A program made the translations under genes and the position numbers. Under the pieces are notes generated by a model. The model worked only from the letters and a program-made list of their open reading frames with translations, searched no databases and was not told where the DNA came from. A DNA stretch of 64,000 nt from CBDCYS01 sp965226245 (GTDB lineage Bacteria; Acidobacteriota; Terriglobia; Bryobacterales; UBA6623), in contig CBDDCL010000015.1 in the NCBI GenBank assembly GCA_965226245.1, positions 1,178,001 to 1,242,000 of the forward strand, in the 5' to 3' direction. Below, piece after piece: positions 8,966-18,505 of this stretch. Position 1 is the first letter of the stretch. The number at the start of each line of letters is the position of its first letter.

Positions 8966-10480
8966 TCAGGCCAATCGTCCGGCTCCCGTCTTGCGGTAGG
9001 CGACCCGCAGATCCCTGCGCCAATCCGCCCCCACGCCAACCCTCTCGACGGGGATTTCGGGGGAAAAGTACTTCAGAATCGTTTCCGTGGTTGGGTGAAA
9101 GTCAAACGCGGGTGAGACCAGCAGAAGGCGCGGCGGCAGAGCGGAGAGTTCAATACCCGGGAAATAGCCTCTGGACGCGATTTCGTTGCGGTCCAGGTGC
9201 CACTTGACTCGCATCCAATAGTCGAGCCCCTGAAGAGGAAGGTGCATGTCTTCGCCGGCTTTCAACTCGAGGACCGCCAGCCGCCCGGCGCTATCGCAGG
9301 CCAGCAGATCAATGACCCCCCGCTCGACGCCGGCGACCGCGGGGACGTGGCTGTAGATCGGGTCCTTGCGGATGCGGCTGTCGATCTTGGCGATTCCCCG
9401 CCGCACCTGAGATTCGAGCCAGCTCTCGGGATATCTGCGATAAAGCGGATTCTGTGGATCAGCGGCATCCGGCGACCGGAAACGCGCCAGTTCGCGCGCT
9501 AGTGCAAGAGCTTCGGGCAAGCGCTGCTCGGTCAGCGGTGTTTGCGTTTCGAGCCCGTAGGTCATGACCGTCTTGCCGGCCACTGCGAACTCGATCCCCC
9601 GCACGCGCAAGGACCGCAGCCCGTCCGGCCGCGGAATCGATTCCACGTTCGGGTCCGCCGTGATCCGCCGCAGCCACTCTGCCATGGGCCCCGCCGGCGG
9701 GGGAATCTCGGCACAGGGCCGAAGGTCGGTCGAGAGGTTGCCGTAGTCATCGGCATCCACGCGGCAAAGGCCTCCTTGTTCGTCAAAACCATAGAGGTCG
9801 AATTGAAGCGCCGCGCGGTTGAGGAAGGCCATTCGATTGGCGCTGGTCTTGAGCCGTGAATACGGGAGAAAGACCTTCAATCCCCGGTAGATGTGCTTGT
9901 GGCCGCGGCTGCGTTCCAGATCCAGCCAGATCAGCCCGGAGGTCAGAATCTGATCACAGGTGTTTCTATTACCCGCGCACCCGATCACGGCCCATGCCTG
10001 CTGCCCTCGTCTGAGAACAGCCCGGCTGTAGACCGCTGATAGTGAGTGTTCCAGGTCAGCGGCGCAACTGAGCCGGGCGATCTCCCACTCGCGAAACTCC
10101 CGCTGGAGCAGCCGGCGGAAAGATTCCCGAAACTCGATGCTTTCGGCTTGGCGGTCGAAAGCTTCGCCTTTCCTGGCCCGGTCGATAAGAGAAAGCGTCG
10201 TGTCGGACGCTCCAAAACGCCGCACCCGCAGGTCCAGGCGGTCGCTTCGCTGAGAGCGAATCGACAGGATGCGGCGAACGATATTGCCTCCTTCACCCCA
10301 GACATGCAGAACGCAACCCGACGGGTGTCCTTCGAGGGCGTAGCTGCCCCGCTCGATACGAACCGGTTGCAATCCGGGTTCGACGGCTATGGGGGTCCGG
10401 CACCCGGCGAGAAAGTCTCTTACGTGTTCCAGGAGTTGCACGGGCGATGGGGCTGTTTGCCTCTTGGTTCCGGGGTTCAT
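8966..10480 (-). CDS. Unknown protein with a C-terminal PD-(D/E)XK nuclease-like domain
   Basis: The protein has 504 residues from ATG 10480. I do not recognise the full-length family. Near the C-terminus the pattern ESWLESQVRRGI ... GVIDLLA ... AVLELKAGED fits a PD-(D/E)XK core: an early Glu, an Asp after a hydrophobic strand, then E-x-K. The segment (IDLLACDSAGRLAVLELK) is like NucS or DUF91 nucleases. No signal peptide or membrane helix is evident. The N-terminal two thirds are charged and without known motifs. It is transcribed toward the polysaccharide genes but separated from them by a repeat. DNA cleavage activity is inference from the motif only. Confidence 0.6.
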   Translation of the reverse strand: MNPGTKRQTAPSPVQLLEHVRDFLAGCRTPIAVEPGLQPVRIERGSYALEGHPSGCVLHVWGEGGNIVRRILSIRSQRSDRLDLRVRRFGASDTTLSLIDRARKGEAFDRQAESIEFRESFRRLLQREFREWEIARLSCAADLEHSLSAVYSRAVLRRGQQAWAVIGCAGNRNTCDQILTSGLIWLDLERSRGHKHIYRGLKVFLPYSRLKTSANRMAFLNRAALQFDLYGFDEQGGLCRVDADDYGNLSTDLRPCAEIPPPAGPMAEWLRRITADPNVESIPRPDGLRSLRVRGIEFAVAGKTVMTYGLETQTPLTEQRLPEALALARELARFRSPDAADPQNPLYRRYPESWLESQVRRGIAKIDSRIRKDPIYSHVPAVAGVERGVIDLLACDSAGRLAVLELKAGEDMHLPLQGLDYWMRVKWHLDRNEIASRGYFPGIELSALPPRLLLVSPAFDFHPTTETILKYFSPEIPVERVGVGADWRRDLRVAYRKTGAGRLA

Positions 10481-10719
10481 CTTTGTCCAACCGAGAACGG
10501 ACAACTGTCTATCGAGACAGCGTGTCCCTGGCGTTCTGATCAGCTTGAAATTGAAGCAGGCCGGACGGCCCGCATCGAATTCTTCCGCTGGCGCGGAACA
10601 ATGTGCCGCCATGGCAGGCGGCTTTTCTATTCTAACAAAATGGGCCGTTCAGGACGCAAAAAGAAAGCCCCGGCCACCCCTAGCTAGTTTGCGGCGCAAA
10701 ATGCGTGATGCCGCTATTC

Positions 10720-10805
10720 GGGGACTGTCACCAATTTTCGCGCCGGTCTGGTTTCTTCGCCTAAACCGTTAAAGTGCGAGGCGCCAAATTTGGCTGACTG
10801 TCCCC
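10720..10805. repeat. Inverted repeat, REPIN-like family R1, copy 1
   Basis: Arms reading ggggactgtcaccaatttt and its near complement (ending ctgactgtcccc) face each other across about 35 bp. The same ggggact / agtcccc tips occur in five other elements of the window. No RAYT transposase gene was found in the window. Confidence 0.7.
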
Positions 10806-10846
10806 AGAGCAATGAATTTCCGAATTCTGCGCCGCAAACTAGCTAG

Positions 10847-10970
10847 CAGCCCGTAGCGGAAGTCCGAGGACGCGAAAAAAGGGGACAGCCAGCCAATTTC
10901 CTTTCGACGAAGCGCCGATTCTTAAATGGTTTGGAGAAGCGGAAATTGGTGGCAGTCCCCCTTTTTTCGC
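10847..10970. repeat. Inverted repeat, REPIN-like family R1, copy 2
   Basis: The inner palindrome (10872-10970) has arms aaaaaaggggacagcc and ggcagtccccctttttt. The outer flank gcccgtagcggaagtccgagg is shared with the copies near 47.1 and 61.0 kb. It is in inverted orientation relative to those copies. Confidence 0.75.
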
Positions 10971-11241
10971 CTGCGGGAGGCAAAAAGAAAGCCCCGGCCA
11001 CCCCTAGCCGGGACTCTCAACCCCTGCCCTGATATTGCCGAGGCAACCGGCCAAAACGGCCTGAACCTCAAGGAATTTGACCCATTCTGATGCTGCGCCG
11101 TTAGGTGTTGCATGTTTAGTTCCATTCTGCCGCTATCAGCTAAGTGCTTGAAAGACAACAACAGAGAATTCATCGATGGAAACGATCCTAGCTGCGTCTA
11201 CCGAATCACGATATACAATCAACCTGGCGCTCCGTATTTCT

Positions 11242-11288
11242 GGATTTCACCGGTACTGGATTTCACCGGTACTGGATTTCACCGGTAC
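11242..11288 (+). repeat. 16-bp tandem repeat upstream of the MFS gene
   Basis: Just under three units of ggatttcaccggtact lie directly in front of the transporter gene, ending 25 bp before its start. Each unit contains the palindrome ACCGGT. The position would suit a regulator-binding array, but no regulator is encoded next to it. Confidence 0.7.
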
Positions 11289-11301
11289 GGATGGTACTTG
11301 C

Positions 11302-11307
11302 TAGAAT
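11302..11307 (+). promoter_or_regulatory. Possible -10 box (TAGAAT), short-leader promoter
   Basis: TAGAAT lies six bases before the ATG at 11314, so a transcript from it would have almost no leader. The same spacing occurs at 53111-53116. No convincing -35 box was found. Confidence 0.35.
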
Positions 11308-11313
11308 GCCGGA

Positions 11314-12528
11314 ATGGCTTCCGCGGTGTCGAGGCCCGTCGCAAACATCATCAGGCGCACCCCAGACGCAGCGGTCATTCGCCGGGCAATGAGCGGAGCC
11401 ATGCTGCTCGGGATGCTGGCCGCGCTGCCGGGGGCGATGCTGTCGATCTGGTCGGTGCATCTGGCCCTCGATACCGCATCGGCCGGGCAAGCATTGCTGG
11501 CGTTTACGATCGGCTCAACGGCCGGCGTCATCGCCGCGAGCCGCTCGGGGACTGGCGCGTCCACTATGCGGTTGCTCGCGACGGTTGCCGGTGTATTGGC
11601 CGGCTGCTCTCTGATCGCGCTCTCGGGCGTCTACAGTCCCAGCCGGCTTTTCGTGCCGCTGCTGGGACTGGGGTTGTCGGCCGGCGCCCTGCTAGCGACT
11701 GAATCGGGATCCTTGTTCGAAGCAGTCGTCGCGGCGCCCGCCTCAGGCACTCTTGCCTGTGTGTCTTTCGGCGCGGGAGCGACCCTGGTCTGTTTCCTTC
11801 TGTGGGCCAGCACCGACGTTGCGGCGCTGCCGCCGGCCATTCTCTTGCTTGCGGCGGTTCCCCTCCTATTCGCAGCCTATGTATGGAGCGGGAGCAGGGA
11901 CCGGTTGTCAGCCGTGACGGACACAGGCGAACCTGCCGGCTGGAAGGGTCTGGTCACTCCGATGGGAATTCTGTGCGGACTTTCGATTGTCCTTCACGCG
12001 GCGGCCCACGGGACGATCGCTTGCTGGATCGCGATCTACATGACCCGGCGGTTTGGCTTCAGCATTGGCGTGGGCATGATGATCCTGACGTTCTACTGGC
12101 TATCGCTCACTCTTGGTTTGGCGATAGCCACCCGAATACCCGCGCTCGAAACTCGGCTCCGCTGGCTCGTTTGGGCTGTCGTGGGATGCGTCGTCAGTTG
12201 CGCCTTTCTGCTGGAAACCGCCGACGTATCGGGCGCGGTGGCCGGCGGCGTTATCCTGGGCGCGGCTTTGGGGACGATCCAAACACTAACCGCCGGGTGG
12301 ATCTCGCGCCGCATGGAGTGGCGGCATCCCACGCTATTCAGAGCACTTGTCGCGGGATACGTGATCGCGAGCATGGCGGCAGCTTCCGCCATGAGCCGGC
12401 TTGTGTCCCTATTTGGAGTCGATGCGGTTGTCTGGGCGATTTTGGCGACGACGCTTACGTTATTCGTACTGCTTGGGGTACTGGTTGTCGAAACCAAGCT
12501 AACTGCGGGGAGACCAGCAGCCTCTTAG
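11314..12528 (+). CDS. MFS-type membrane transporter
   Basis: The protein has 404 residues and about 11-12 hydrophobic segments in two halves, linked near residue 195-210 by a charged loop (SGSRDRLSAVTDTGEP). The layout fits the major facilitator superfamily; no substrate motif was recognised. An aligned second half begins at GILCGLSIVLHAAAHGTIAC. It stands alone with no co-directional partner, behind a 16-bp tandem repeat. Substrate and direction of transport are unknown. Confidence 0.7.
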   Translation: MASAVSRPVANIIRRTPDAAVIRRAMSGAMLLGMLAALPGAMLSIWSVHLALDTASAGQALLAFTIGSTAGVIAASRSGTGASTMRLLATVAGVLAGCSLIALSGVYSPSRLFVPLLGLGLSAGALLATESGSLFEAVVAAPASGTLACVSFGAGATLVCFLLWASTDVAALPPAILLLAAVPLLFAAYVWSGSRDRLSAVTDTGEPAGWKGLVTPMGILCGLSIVLHAAAHGTIACWIAIYMTRRFGFSIGVGMMILTFYWLSLTLGLAIATRIPALETRLRWLVWAVVGCVVSCAFLLETADVSGAVAGGVILGAALGTIQTLTAGWISRRMEWRHPTLFRALVAGYVIASMAAASAMSRLVSLFGVDAVVWAILATTLTLFVLLGVLVVETKLTAGRPAAS

Positions 12529-12911
12529 AGCGCGGGCTCTCGAGAAGAGACTGCGACCTATCTCATGAATGGCCATGGACCGGAAGCGGCGTCTGCTAGT
12601 GTAGTGCGCCAATCAGACTGTAACCTATGGTGAGTAGCTCCCGTGTCAGTTGGCGGCGTGATGCGGACGACTTGAGCCGCGTTCACGCGGCTTGGTGTTT
12701 CCAGGCCAGTCGTTTACGGCTGGTGAGCCTTCCGCTCAAGGTTTGTCAGCCCGTTTCAACGGGCTTCCTCTTCCCCAACCGAAATCCATACGTTGCAATA
12801 TTATTGGCGCACAATACACCAGGGAGGCTCGGGCGGGAAGAAGAGTGGAGACCTCGCTATTCACCCTCGAGCCTCAAGCAGCAGCGCGGTTCTTCATAAG
12901 GCTGGCGGCGG
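12529..12911. other. Intergenic stretch with small hairpins
   Basis: No gene was recognised. Two short perfect dyads are visible: agccgcgt/acgcggct at 12675-12692 and agcccgtt/aacgggct at 12748-12765. They resemble scattered REP-type hairpins; neither is followed by a clear T-run. Confidence 0.5.
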
Positions 12912-12920
12912 CACGAAACC

Positions 12921-14354
12921 GAGCATGTCCAGAATTCCGTTGAAACGCGCGGCTCTCCAGAACTTGTAGTTTACGCCGCTTGGGCCTGGGCCGGTGGCGT
13001 CGTCGACAGTCTGGCGAGCTGGTCGAGTAATTTCGGCAAGTGGCGGTAGCCCTTGACGCGCCGGAAGCTTTTCTCCGCCAGCCACAGACCCGCTCCCGCC
13101 CAGCGCTCGCGTTGATCGCCTCCCCGCCAGCGCTTCACCCGGCCGCAGATGCGGTCCACCACCGAAAAGGCTGACTCGATCGGGTTCGTCGTCGCCAGCG
13201 TACAACGCAACAAGTCGTCGAGTCCGAGCCGGTGCACCGCCAGCGTTTCCTCTCTCCCCTCTTCGAGCGAACGAGCCGCCGACGGGTTCAACTCCAGCAA
13301 CTCGCGATGCAACTTCTCCAAGGCCGTCTTGGCATCCTCATAGCTCGACATCGCATAAGCGTTGGCCATCTTGCGGTCCACCGCTGCACGGTATTGCTCC
13401 GGCAGATGACCGGTCACGTTGCGGCGCTTGTGCATTTGGCAGCGCTGAATCGGCGCCGTCTTGCCCGCCTGCTTACGGACTGCCTTGGTGAGCGCCTTCG
13501 CGCCGTCGAGCACATAGAGCATCGGCGCCGAGAAATCGACGCCGCGCCCGGCCAAATCCTGCAGTAATTCGCCGACCACCGTGGTGTTCTCGCTCGCTCC
13601 CTGCCGCAGCCCCAAAACCGTTTTCGACCCGTCTATAGCGACTCCCAGCGCCGCGACCAGGTGCTGGCCCTTGAACTCAATGCCGTCGATGTAGATGGCG
13701 CAGAGTTTGAGTTTGTCGAGAGGGCGTTCTAAAAGTGCCTGCAATTTCTCGCGGCTGGTGCGCACGAAACGCTCACTCACCGCTGACTTTTCGATGCCAT
13801 AGGCGGCGGCAAACTCCCGCACGGCTTGGGAGTAATTCCGCGTCGAGAGCCCCAGCATGAGCTTGTCCCAAACGGCGTCGTCGAGCGGCTCGCAGCGGCG
13901 GAACAACGCATAGCTGCCCAGGGATTGTTCGTGGCCGTCGTCGCTGCGCAGCCGCGGACGCTGAATGGGGACCTTCTGTCCATCCACGACGAGGAAGCCT
14001 TTCTCGCGGCCCCAGCGGTAGGGCTGCTCGGCTTGGCGCCGCTGGTAGTGCTCGCCAGCGAGCTGGCGCACTTCGTTGTCCATGATGAGCTGCATCAGAT
14101 CCAGCCCTGCCTGGCGCATCAACTCACCGACACTTTACTGCAGGGCGGCGGCGACTTCTTTGAGCGGCAAGTGCAGTTGCAGTTCTTGCCCGGATTCTTC
14201 GGCTTGCTTGTGGAATTGGCGAACGGCTTGTTCGCGGTCGATCTGGTATCGTTTCTTCATAGCGACTCTCCTTTTTAAAAAAATAAAACATCACTCCGAG
14301 CCTAACGGCTCGGACTGGAGAGTCGCTACTTTCTACGAACTATCGGACATCCTC
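12921..14354 (-). mobile_element. IS256-family element, copy 1, with 9-bp target duplication
   Basis: The element is 1,434 bp with about 40-bp imperfect inverted ends (gagcatgtcc... and ...ggacatcctc). It is flanked on both sides by cacgaaacc (12912-12920 and 14355-14363), the 8-9 bp duplication expected for IS256. The transposase gene carries an early stop. It is nearly identical to the copy at 22946-24132. Confidence 0.93.
12971..14260 (-). pseudogene. IS256 (Mutator-type) transposase with premature stop at codon 42
   Basis: The full frame would begin at ATG 14260 (MKKRYQIDRE). Codon 42 is TAA at 14135-14137; the second copy has CAA (Gln) there, so this is a C-to-T nonsense change. The DDE residues downstream are intact: IYIDGIEF, MLYVLDGAKAL and TNPIESAFS. 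A shorter protein might start at ATG 14119 and would lack about 47 N-terminal residues, including part of the DNA-binding region. Transposition activity is doubtful. Confidence 0.85.
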
Positions 14355-14396
14355 CACGAAACCACTTGACTGGACGGCGGCGTGCTCAGCAGGCCC

Positions 14397-17063
14397 TCAG
14401 CGTTCATCCGCCCAATTGAGAATCACATTGAGCTGGCGCGGCACCGAACCCGGGTCGCGCTGAATCATCAAAAACCGTTTGCCGTCCGGCGAGGTATCGT
14501 AGCTGTGGAAATTGCTGGTGAAGAAGTTCGTGCGGTCAAATAGCGTGCGAGGCGCGCCGAAGGACCCGTCCGGCCGAATTGCCACGGCAGCCACGGCGTC
14601 CCCGGTGATGTAGAATAGCTCCCTGCCGTCGCGCGACCACCTGGGCAAGAACCCGCCTCCAGTAGAGATCGGGATTCTGTCCGCTCCACTGGGATACGAC
14701 TGCACGTAGATCTCACTTCGCCCCGACTCGTCAGACGCATACGCGACCCAGCGCGGCCCGCCCTGCGGGCCTGGCGAGACCTCGGCATCCCTTTCGTTGA
14801 ATGGGGTTACCCGAAACGGCGAGGTCGTTCCCTCTTTTGACAGGCCCTCTTGCGAAGGGCCACCCGGCGACAGGGTCCAAAGATCAAAACCGGTTTGGGG
14901 GTTGATCTCGTGGTAGAGAACAGTCCCATCGGCCAAAACCGAGGTCGGCGCCTAGACGTAGGGACGAGAGAGCAGGGCTTCCGCGGGCCCCGATCCGTCG
15001 GCGGGTTGGGAGTAGATGTCCCAGTCGCCGCCCCGATTTGAGCCGAAAATAATCCGCGTGCCGTCGCTGCTCCACAGCGGCCAGAAATTACCGGTGTTCG
15101 CTGGCGTTAGACGACTGCGCGTCCCGCGTTGCAAATTATGAATCCAAAGGCCCGCAGCCTGCCTGACGGCTGCCTTCGTTCCGTCGGGCGAGAGTGTCAC
15201 CTCCCGATACACGCCCTGGTCCGCGCCTAGCGATTCGGTCGTGCCGTCCTGGTCGACCCACACCAACGTTGACTTTGCCGGGTTGCCGGGCGCGTAGACA
15301 GCGGCGCCGGTGTTCGAGACAGCAAGCCAGCCCCGGACCTCGGTCTCCACGTCGTAGTACACGTCCGCCAGGACCGAAGAATCGGCGCTGGTGCGTGCGG
15401 GATGCGCGGCGTCGAAAGGCGCGGCTCTGATGCCGGCGGCCTGGTCGACGACCAGCAGGCGGCCCGCAGGACCACCAGTAGCGTCGAAGATCGCGGACGC
15501 CCACGTCGTCGAAGGCAAGACCATCTCCCACTGGCCTGAATCCAGCGAAAGCACCGCGCCTCCTTGAGTTTGCCCCCATATCGTGAAGAAAACACTTCGT
15601 CCTCCGGGAAGCACATCCGGAAAAACGTGAGCATACCCCTCGGCCGCGCCGTCGGGATTGGTCAGAGCCTCGGGCGTTCCACCGCTTGCGGGAATCCGCA
15701 GGAGCCCGGAACCGAGCGACGCGGCGTAGATGATCGTGTCGTCCTGGTTCCATGTTCCACCGAAGGGAAGGGCGGCTTCGGCCAGCCGGATGGGCGTACC
15801 TCCAGCAACCTCCGCTTTTTGAAGCTGCCCCTGCGCGAAGAACGCCACCCATTTCCCATCGGGCGAAAAGAACGGTTGCTGGGCGCCGCTCGAACCCGCC
15901 ACTGCGCGCGCCTCAAAAGAATCCAGATGGCGCAAATAGAGCTGCGGCTCATCGGCCCCCAGTTGCGCCGCGTAAGCGATGATCTGGCCATCGCCGGAAA
16001 TGGCCGGGCTGCTGGTGATTTCTTGCCCCAGCGGAAGTGAGATGGAAAGGCGAGCGGGCGTCGTTCCCGATTCCGGGCGAAGGGCGAGGAACGCTAGGGC
16101 GATAGCAACGATCGCGAGTAACGCCGCCACGGCAGGCCACAGCCACGTCCGAGCACGGCCTGCTGTCTGGTCCGCCGCCGTTGCCGTTGGGATACCCGGC
16201 ACAGGAGGCGCAGCACGCTGCGCCCCTACGATCGTCGACTTCCCCGCTGCCAGCTTCTTGCGCAGGCTGTTGAGGTCGACGATCATCTCTTCGACATGCT
16301 GGTAGCGCTCCGCCACATCTTTCGCCATGGCCTTGGCGACGATCCACTCCAACTCCATCGGCAGGCCGGCCCGCAAAGCCGTGATCGGCTCCGGGTCTTC
16401 TTGGGCGATCGCATAGAGCACGGCCTGCTGACGCTCGCCCTCGAACGGCAGGCGGCCGGTGACCATTTCGTAGATCACCACGCCCAGCGACCAGATATCC
16501 GTGCGGCGGTCGGTGGGCAGACGCTGGGCCTGCTCGGGCGACATGTAGGCGGGCGTTCCGAGAATGGTCGCTGTCTTCGTGAGCCTCGACTGTTCAGCCA
16601 ACTGCGCCAAGCCGAAGTCCATGACCTTGACTTGGCCTTGCGGGGTGACCATCAGGTTGGCGCCCTTGATGTCGCGGTGGACGACGCCTTTTTCGTGCGC
16701 CGCTTCGAGACCCTGAGCGGTTTGGATGGCGATGTCCAGCGCGTCCTCTAGCTTCAGCGGACGCTCGGCAATTTTGTCCTTGACGGTTTGGCCTTCGATA
16801 AAGGCCATGGCGAGGAAGGTCTGCCCGTCCACTTCGTCAATTTCGTAGACGGTGCAGATATTTTGATGATCCAGCGAAGCAGCGGCTTTCGCTTCGCGAA
16901 TAAAACGGGCGCGGGCTTCCTCGTCTTCTAGCAAGTGTGAGGCAAGAAACTTCAGCGCGACCGTGCGTCCGAGTTTGGTGTCCTGGGCTTTGTAGACGAC
17001 ACCCATCCCTCCCTCACCGAGCTTTTTGGTGACTTTGTAGTGGGAGATGGTTTTGTCGATCAT
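14397..17063 (-). pseudogene. Ser/Thr protein kinase with PD40 propeller, split by in-frame TAG
   Basis: One continuous frame of 889 codons, start ATG 17063, is broken only by TAG at 14952-14954. The N-terminal kinase is complete: GEGGMGVVYKA, VALKFLA, VVHRDIKGANLM, DFGLAQ and GTPAYMSPEQ. A membrane helix (PAVAALLAIVAIALAFLAL) follows near residue 320, then an extracytoplasmic WD40-like propeller with ISGDGQI, FSPDGKW and LSPDGTK repeats. The stop removes the last 184 residues, roughly two propeller blades, while the code after it (14397-14951) stays open and conserved in style. The truncated 703-residue product would keep kinase activity but have an unfinished propeller. It could be a recent nonsense mutation, a readthrough codon or a base-call error. 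Confidence 0.85.
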
Positions 17064-17302
17064 GCCGGTCCGATTTTACCGTGGTTCAGATAGATCTCGT
17101 TAGCTATCCGGCGGCGTCGCCCTTGGTTGAATATTCTAGCGCGGACTGCTGGCAAATGGGGCCTGCCTGCACATGAAGCATCCGACTCGCCGGCACCCCC
17201 GCCACGGGGCGAAGGCCGCGATGTACCCAGAATCTCAAAGTACTTCACCTCGCCCGCTGACTGGTCCTGGTGAGGGTTTTAGCTAATTGTGCGTTGACGC
17301 TG

Positions 17303-17497
17303 CTAGCTGTCCCTGTCTGGCGGTTCCGGTCGAGGCGGCGGTTGCGGCTGTGGCCATTCTACGGGTGGAACGATCGTGTCAGGATACGGAACGTTTGACC
17401 GTCTTTCCCTTAGAGGTTCACGGCTGGGACGCGGCGGAGGAGATGAGAGCGGCTCCCGCTCGGGATTTTCCGAGCGGATCAGGTTGCAGGCAACCAT
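17303..17497 (-). CDS. Small proline-rich protein overlapping the SLATT-like gene
   Basis: The 64-residue frame starts at ATG 17497, inside the last codons of the SLATT-like gene (19-bp overlap), which suggests coupled translation. The C-terminal half is strongly Pro/Arg-rich (PPVEWPQPQPPPRPEPPDR). No family is recognised. The tight overlap supports it being real, but a high-GC chance frame cannot be excluded. Confidence 0.35.
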   Translation of the reverse strand: MVACNLIRSENPEREPLSSPPPRPSREPLRERRSNVPYPDTIVPPVEWPQPQPPPRPEPPDRDS

Positions 17498-18024
17498 AGG
17501 CTCTCGGTCTTGACCTCATTCAACACCTCGGCCTGAAACTTCACCAAAAGCTTTCGGTCTGTTGTCGGGTCGTCCTTCAATAGGAGCGTTCTATATCGAT
17601 CGGAGATGTCCTCAATCATTGCTCGATGGTACGTATCGTTAAGGCCATCCGAGCTTCTGATGTCCGCAACCAAGTTGTCTACGGTGTGAGCCAGTTCCAT
17701 GTAGCCAAAATGCATCGCGGCATAGTGATCTATTGAGTCTTGCAGTTTCAAAAGTGGTCTCACGACCGTTGAAACCGCGGTAACAATAGCGAATCCGATG
17801 CTCCATCCTGGTCTTTGGTATCCGGCGGCGAACGCACCGATCAGGACTAAAGTCGTTGACGCCGAAAGCGCCGCAAGCAAGTCCAAGGCAAAGGTCAATC
17901 GTTTACGTCTCACGAGTTTGGCTGCGTAGTATTTTCTGCTGAGAAGGCAATCTCTGTAGCGATCGTACAGTCGCGCCACTTCAGCTTGAGACGGCGTATA
18001 TGCTTGGACCAAAATCTCGCCCAT
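17479..18024 (-). CDS. SLATT-like two-transmembrane protein
   Basis: The start at 18024 gives 181 residues. After a short cytosolic start (YDRYRDCLLSRKYYAAK) come two close membrane helices (LDLLAALSASTTLVLIGAFAAG and SIGFAIVTAVSTVVRPLL) and then a long helical cytosolic tail (YAAMHFGYMELAHTVDNLV). This layout fits SLATT proteins (SMODS and SLOG-associating 2TM effectors), proposed pore-formers in antiphage and stress systems. No SMODS cyclase or SLOG sensor lies next to it; the only partner is the overlapping proline-rich frame. A stand-alone SLATT is known in other genomes. A defence role is inference. Confidence 0.55.
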   Translation of the reverse strand: MGEILVQAYTPSQAEVARLYDRYRDCLLSRKYYAAKLVRRKRLTFALDLLAALSASTTLVLIGAFAAGYQRPGWSIGFAIVTAVSTVVRPLLKLQDSIDHYAAMHFGYMELAHTVDNLVADIRSSDGLNDTYHRAMIEDISDRYRTLLLKDDPTTDRKLLVKFQAEVLNEVKTESLWLPAT

Positions 18025-18033
18025 TCCGTGCTC

Positions 18034-18039
18034 ATTATA
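18034..18039 (-). promoter_or_regulatory. Consensus -10 box TATAAT before the SLATT-like gene
   Basis: On the minus strand TATAAT ends about nine bases before the ATG at 18024, so the message would have a very short leader. No clear ribosome-binding site precedes the ATG. The -35 region is not convincing. Confidence 0.45.
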
Positions 18040-18505
18040 CCTCGCACGTGGAGCGGAGAACGGGAGTTTGCGGCAATGGTGCAATGCGGCTATCCGGCGA
18101 CAAAGAAGAGTTCGCGCACAACTTCCAGAAAAATCTACGGTAAGCAACTTCAGCTTCGACTTCGGGTCGTGAGGGAGTTCAGGGAGCTTTCTGCATGATC
18201 CGCTGGTGGCGGCCCGCCCTCGCAAGGCCGCCATCAAGAGCAACGCACAATTAGCTCACTAGCCTCGATTCAGTCCAGGTCCTGGATTGTGTCGTACAGA
18301 CAGCGCAATTTACTCACGGTCGTTTGACAAAACGATGTGGTATGCTGTGGCAGCCTTCGGCCCCGGAGGTCCCGCGTACCAGTAAGATCACGAGTAACCT
18401 CCGCTGTCCGAGTAACGCCACTGGGTCCAAGTGGGTTTGTGCTTGGTTAGGCTTGGATGGAATTGACGAATACGGGCTTATCTGAAAAGCTATCGAGGTG
18501 ACGTG

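Noticed and set aside
12627..12943. Small frames before IS256 copy 1
   Set aside because: They have no motif, no ribosome site and run across hairpins and the IS end.
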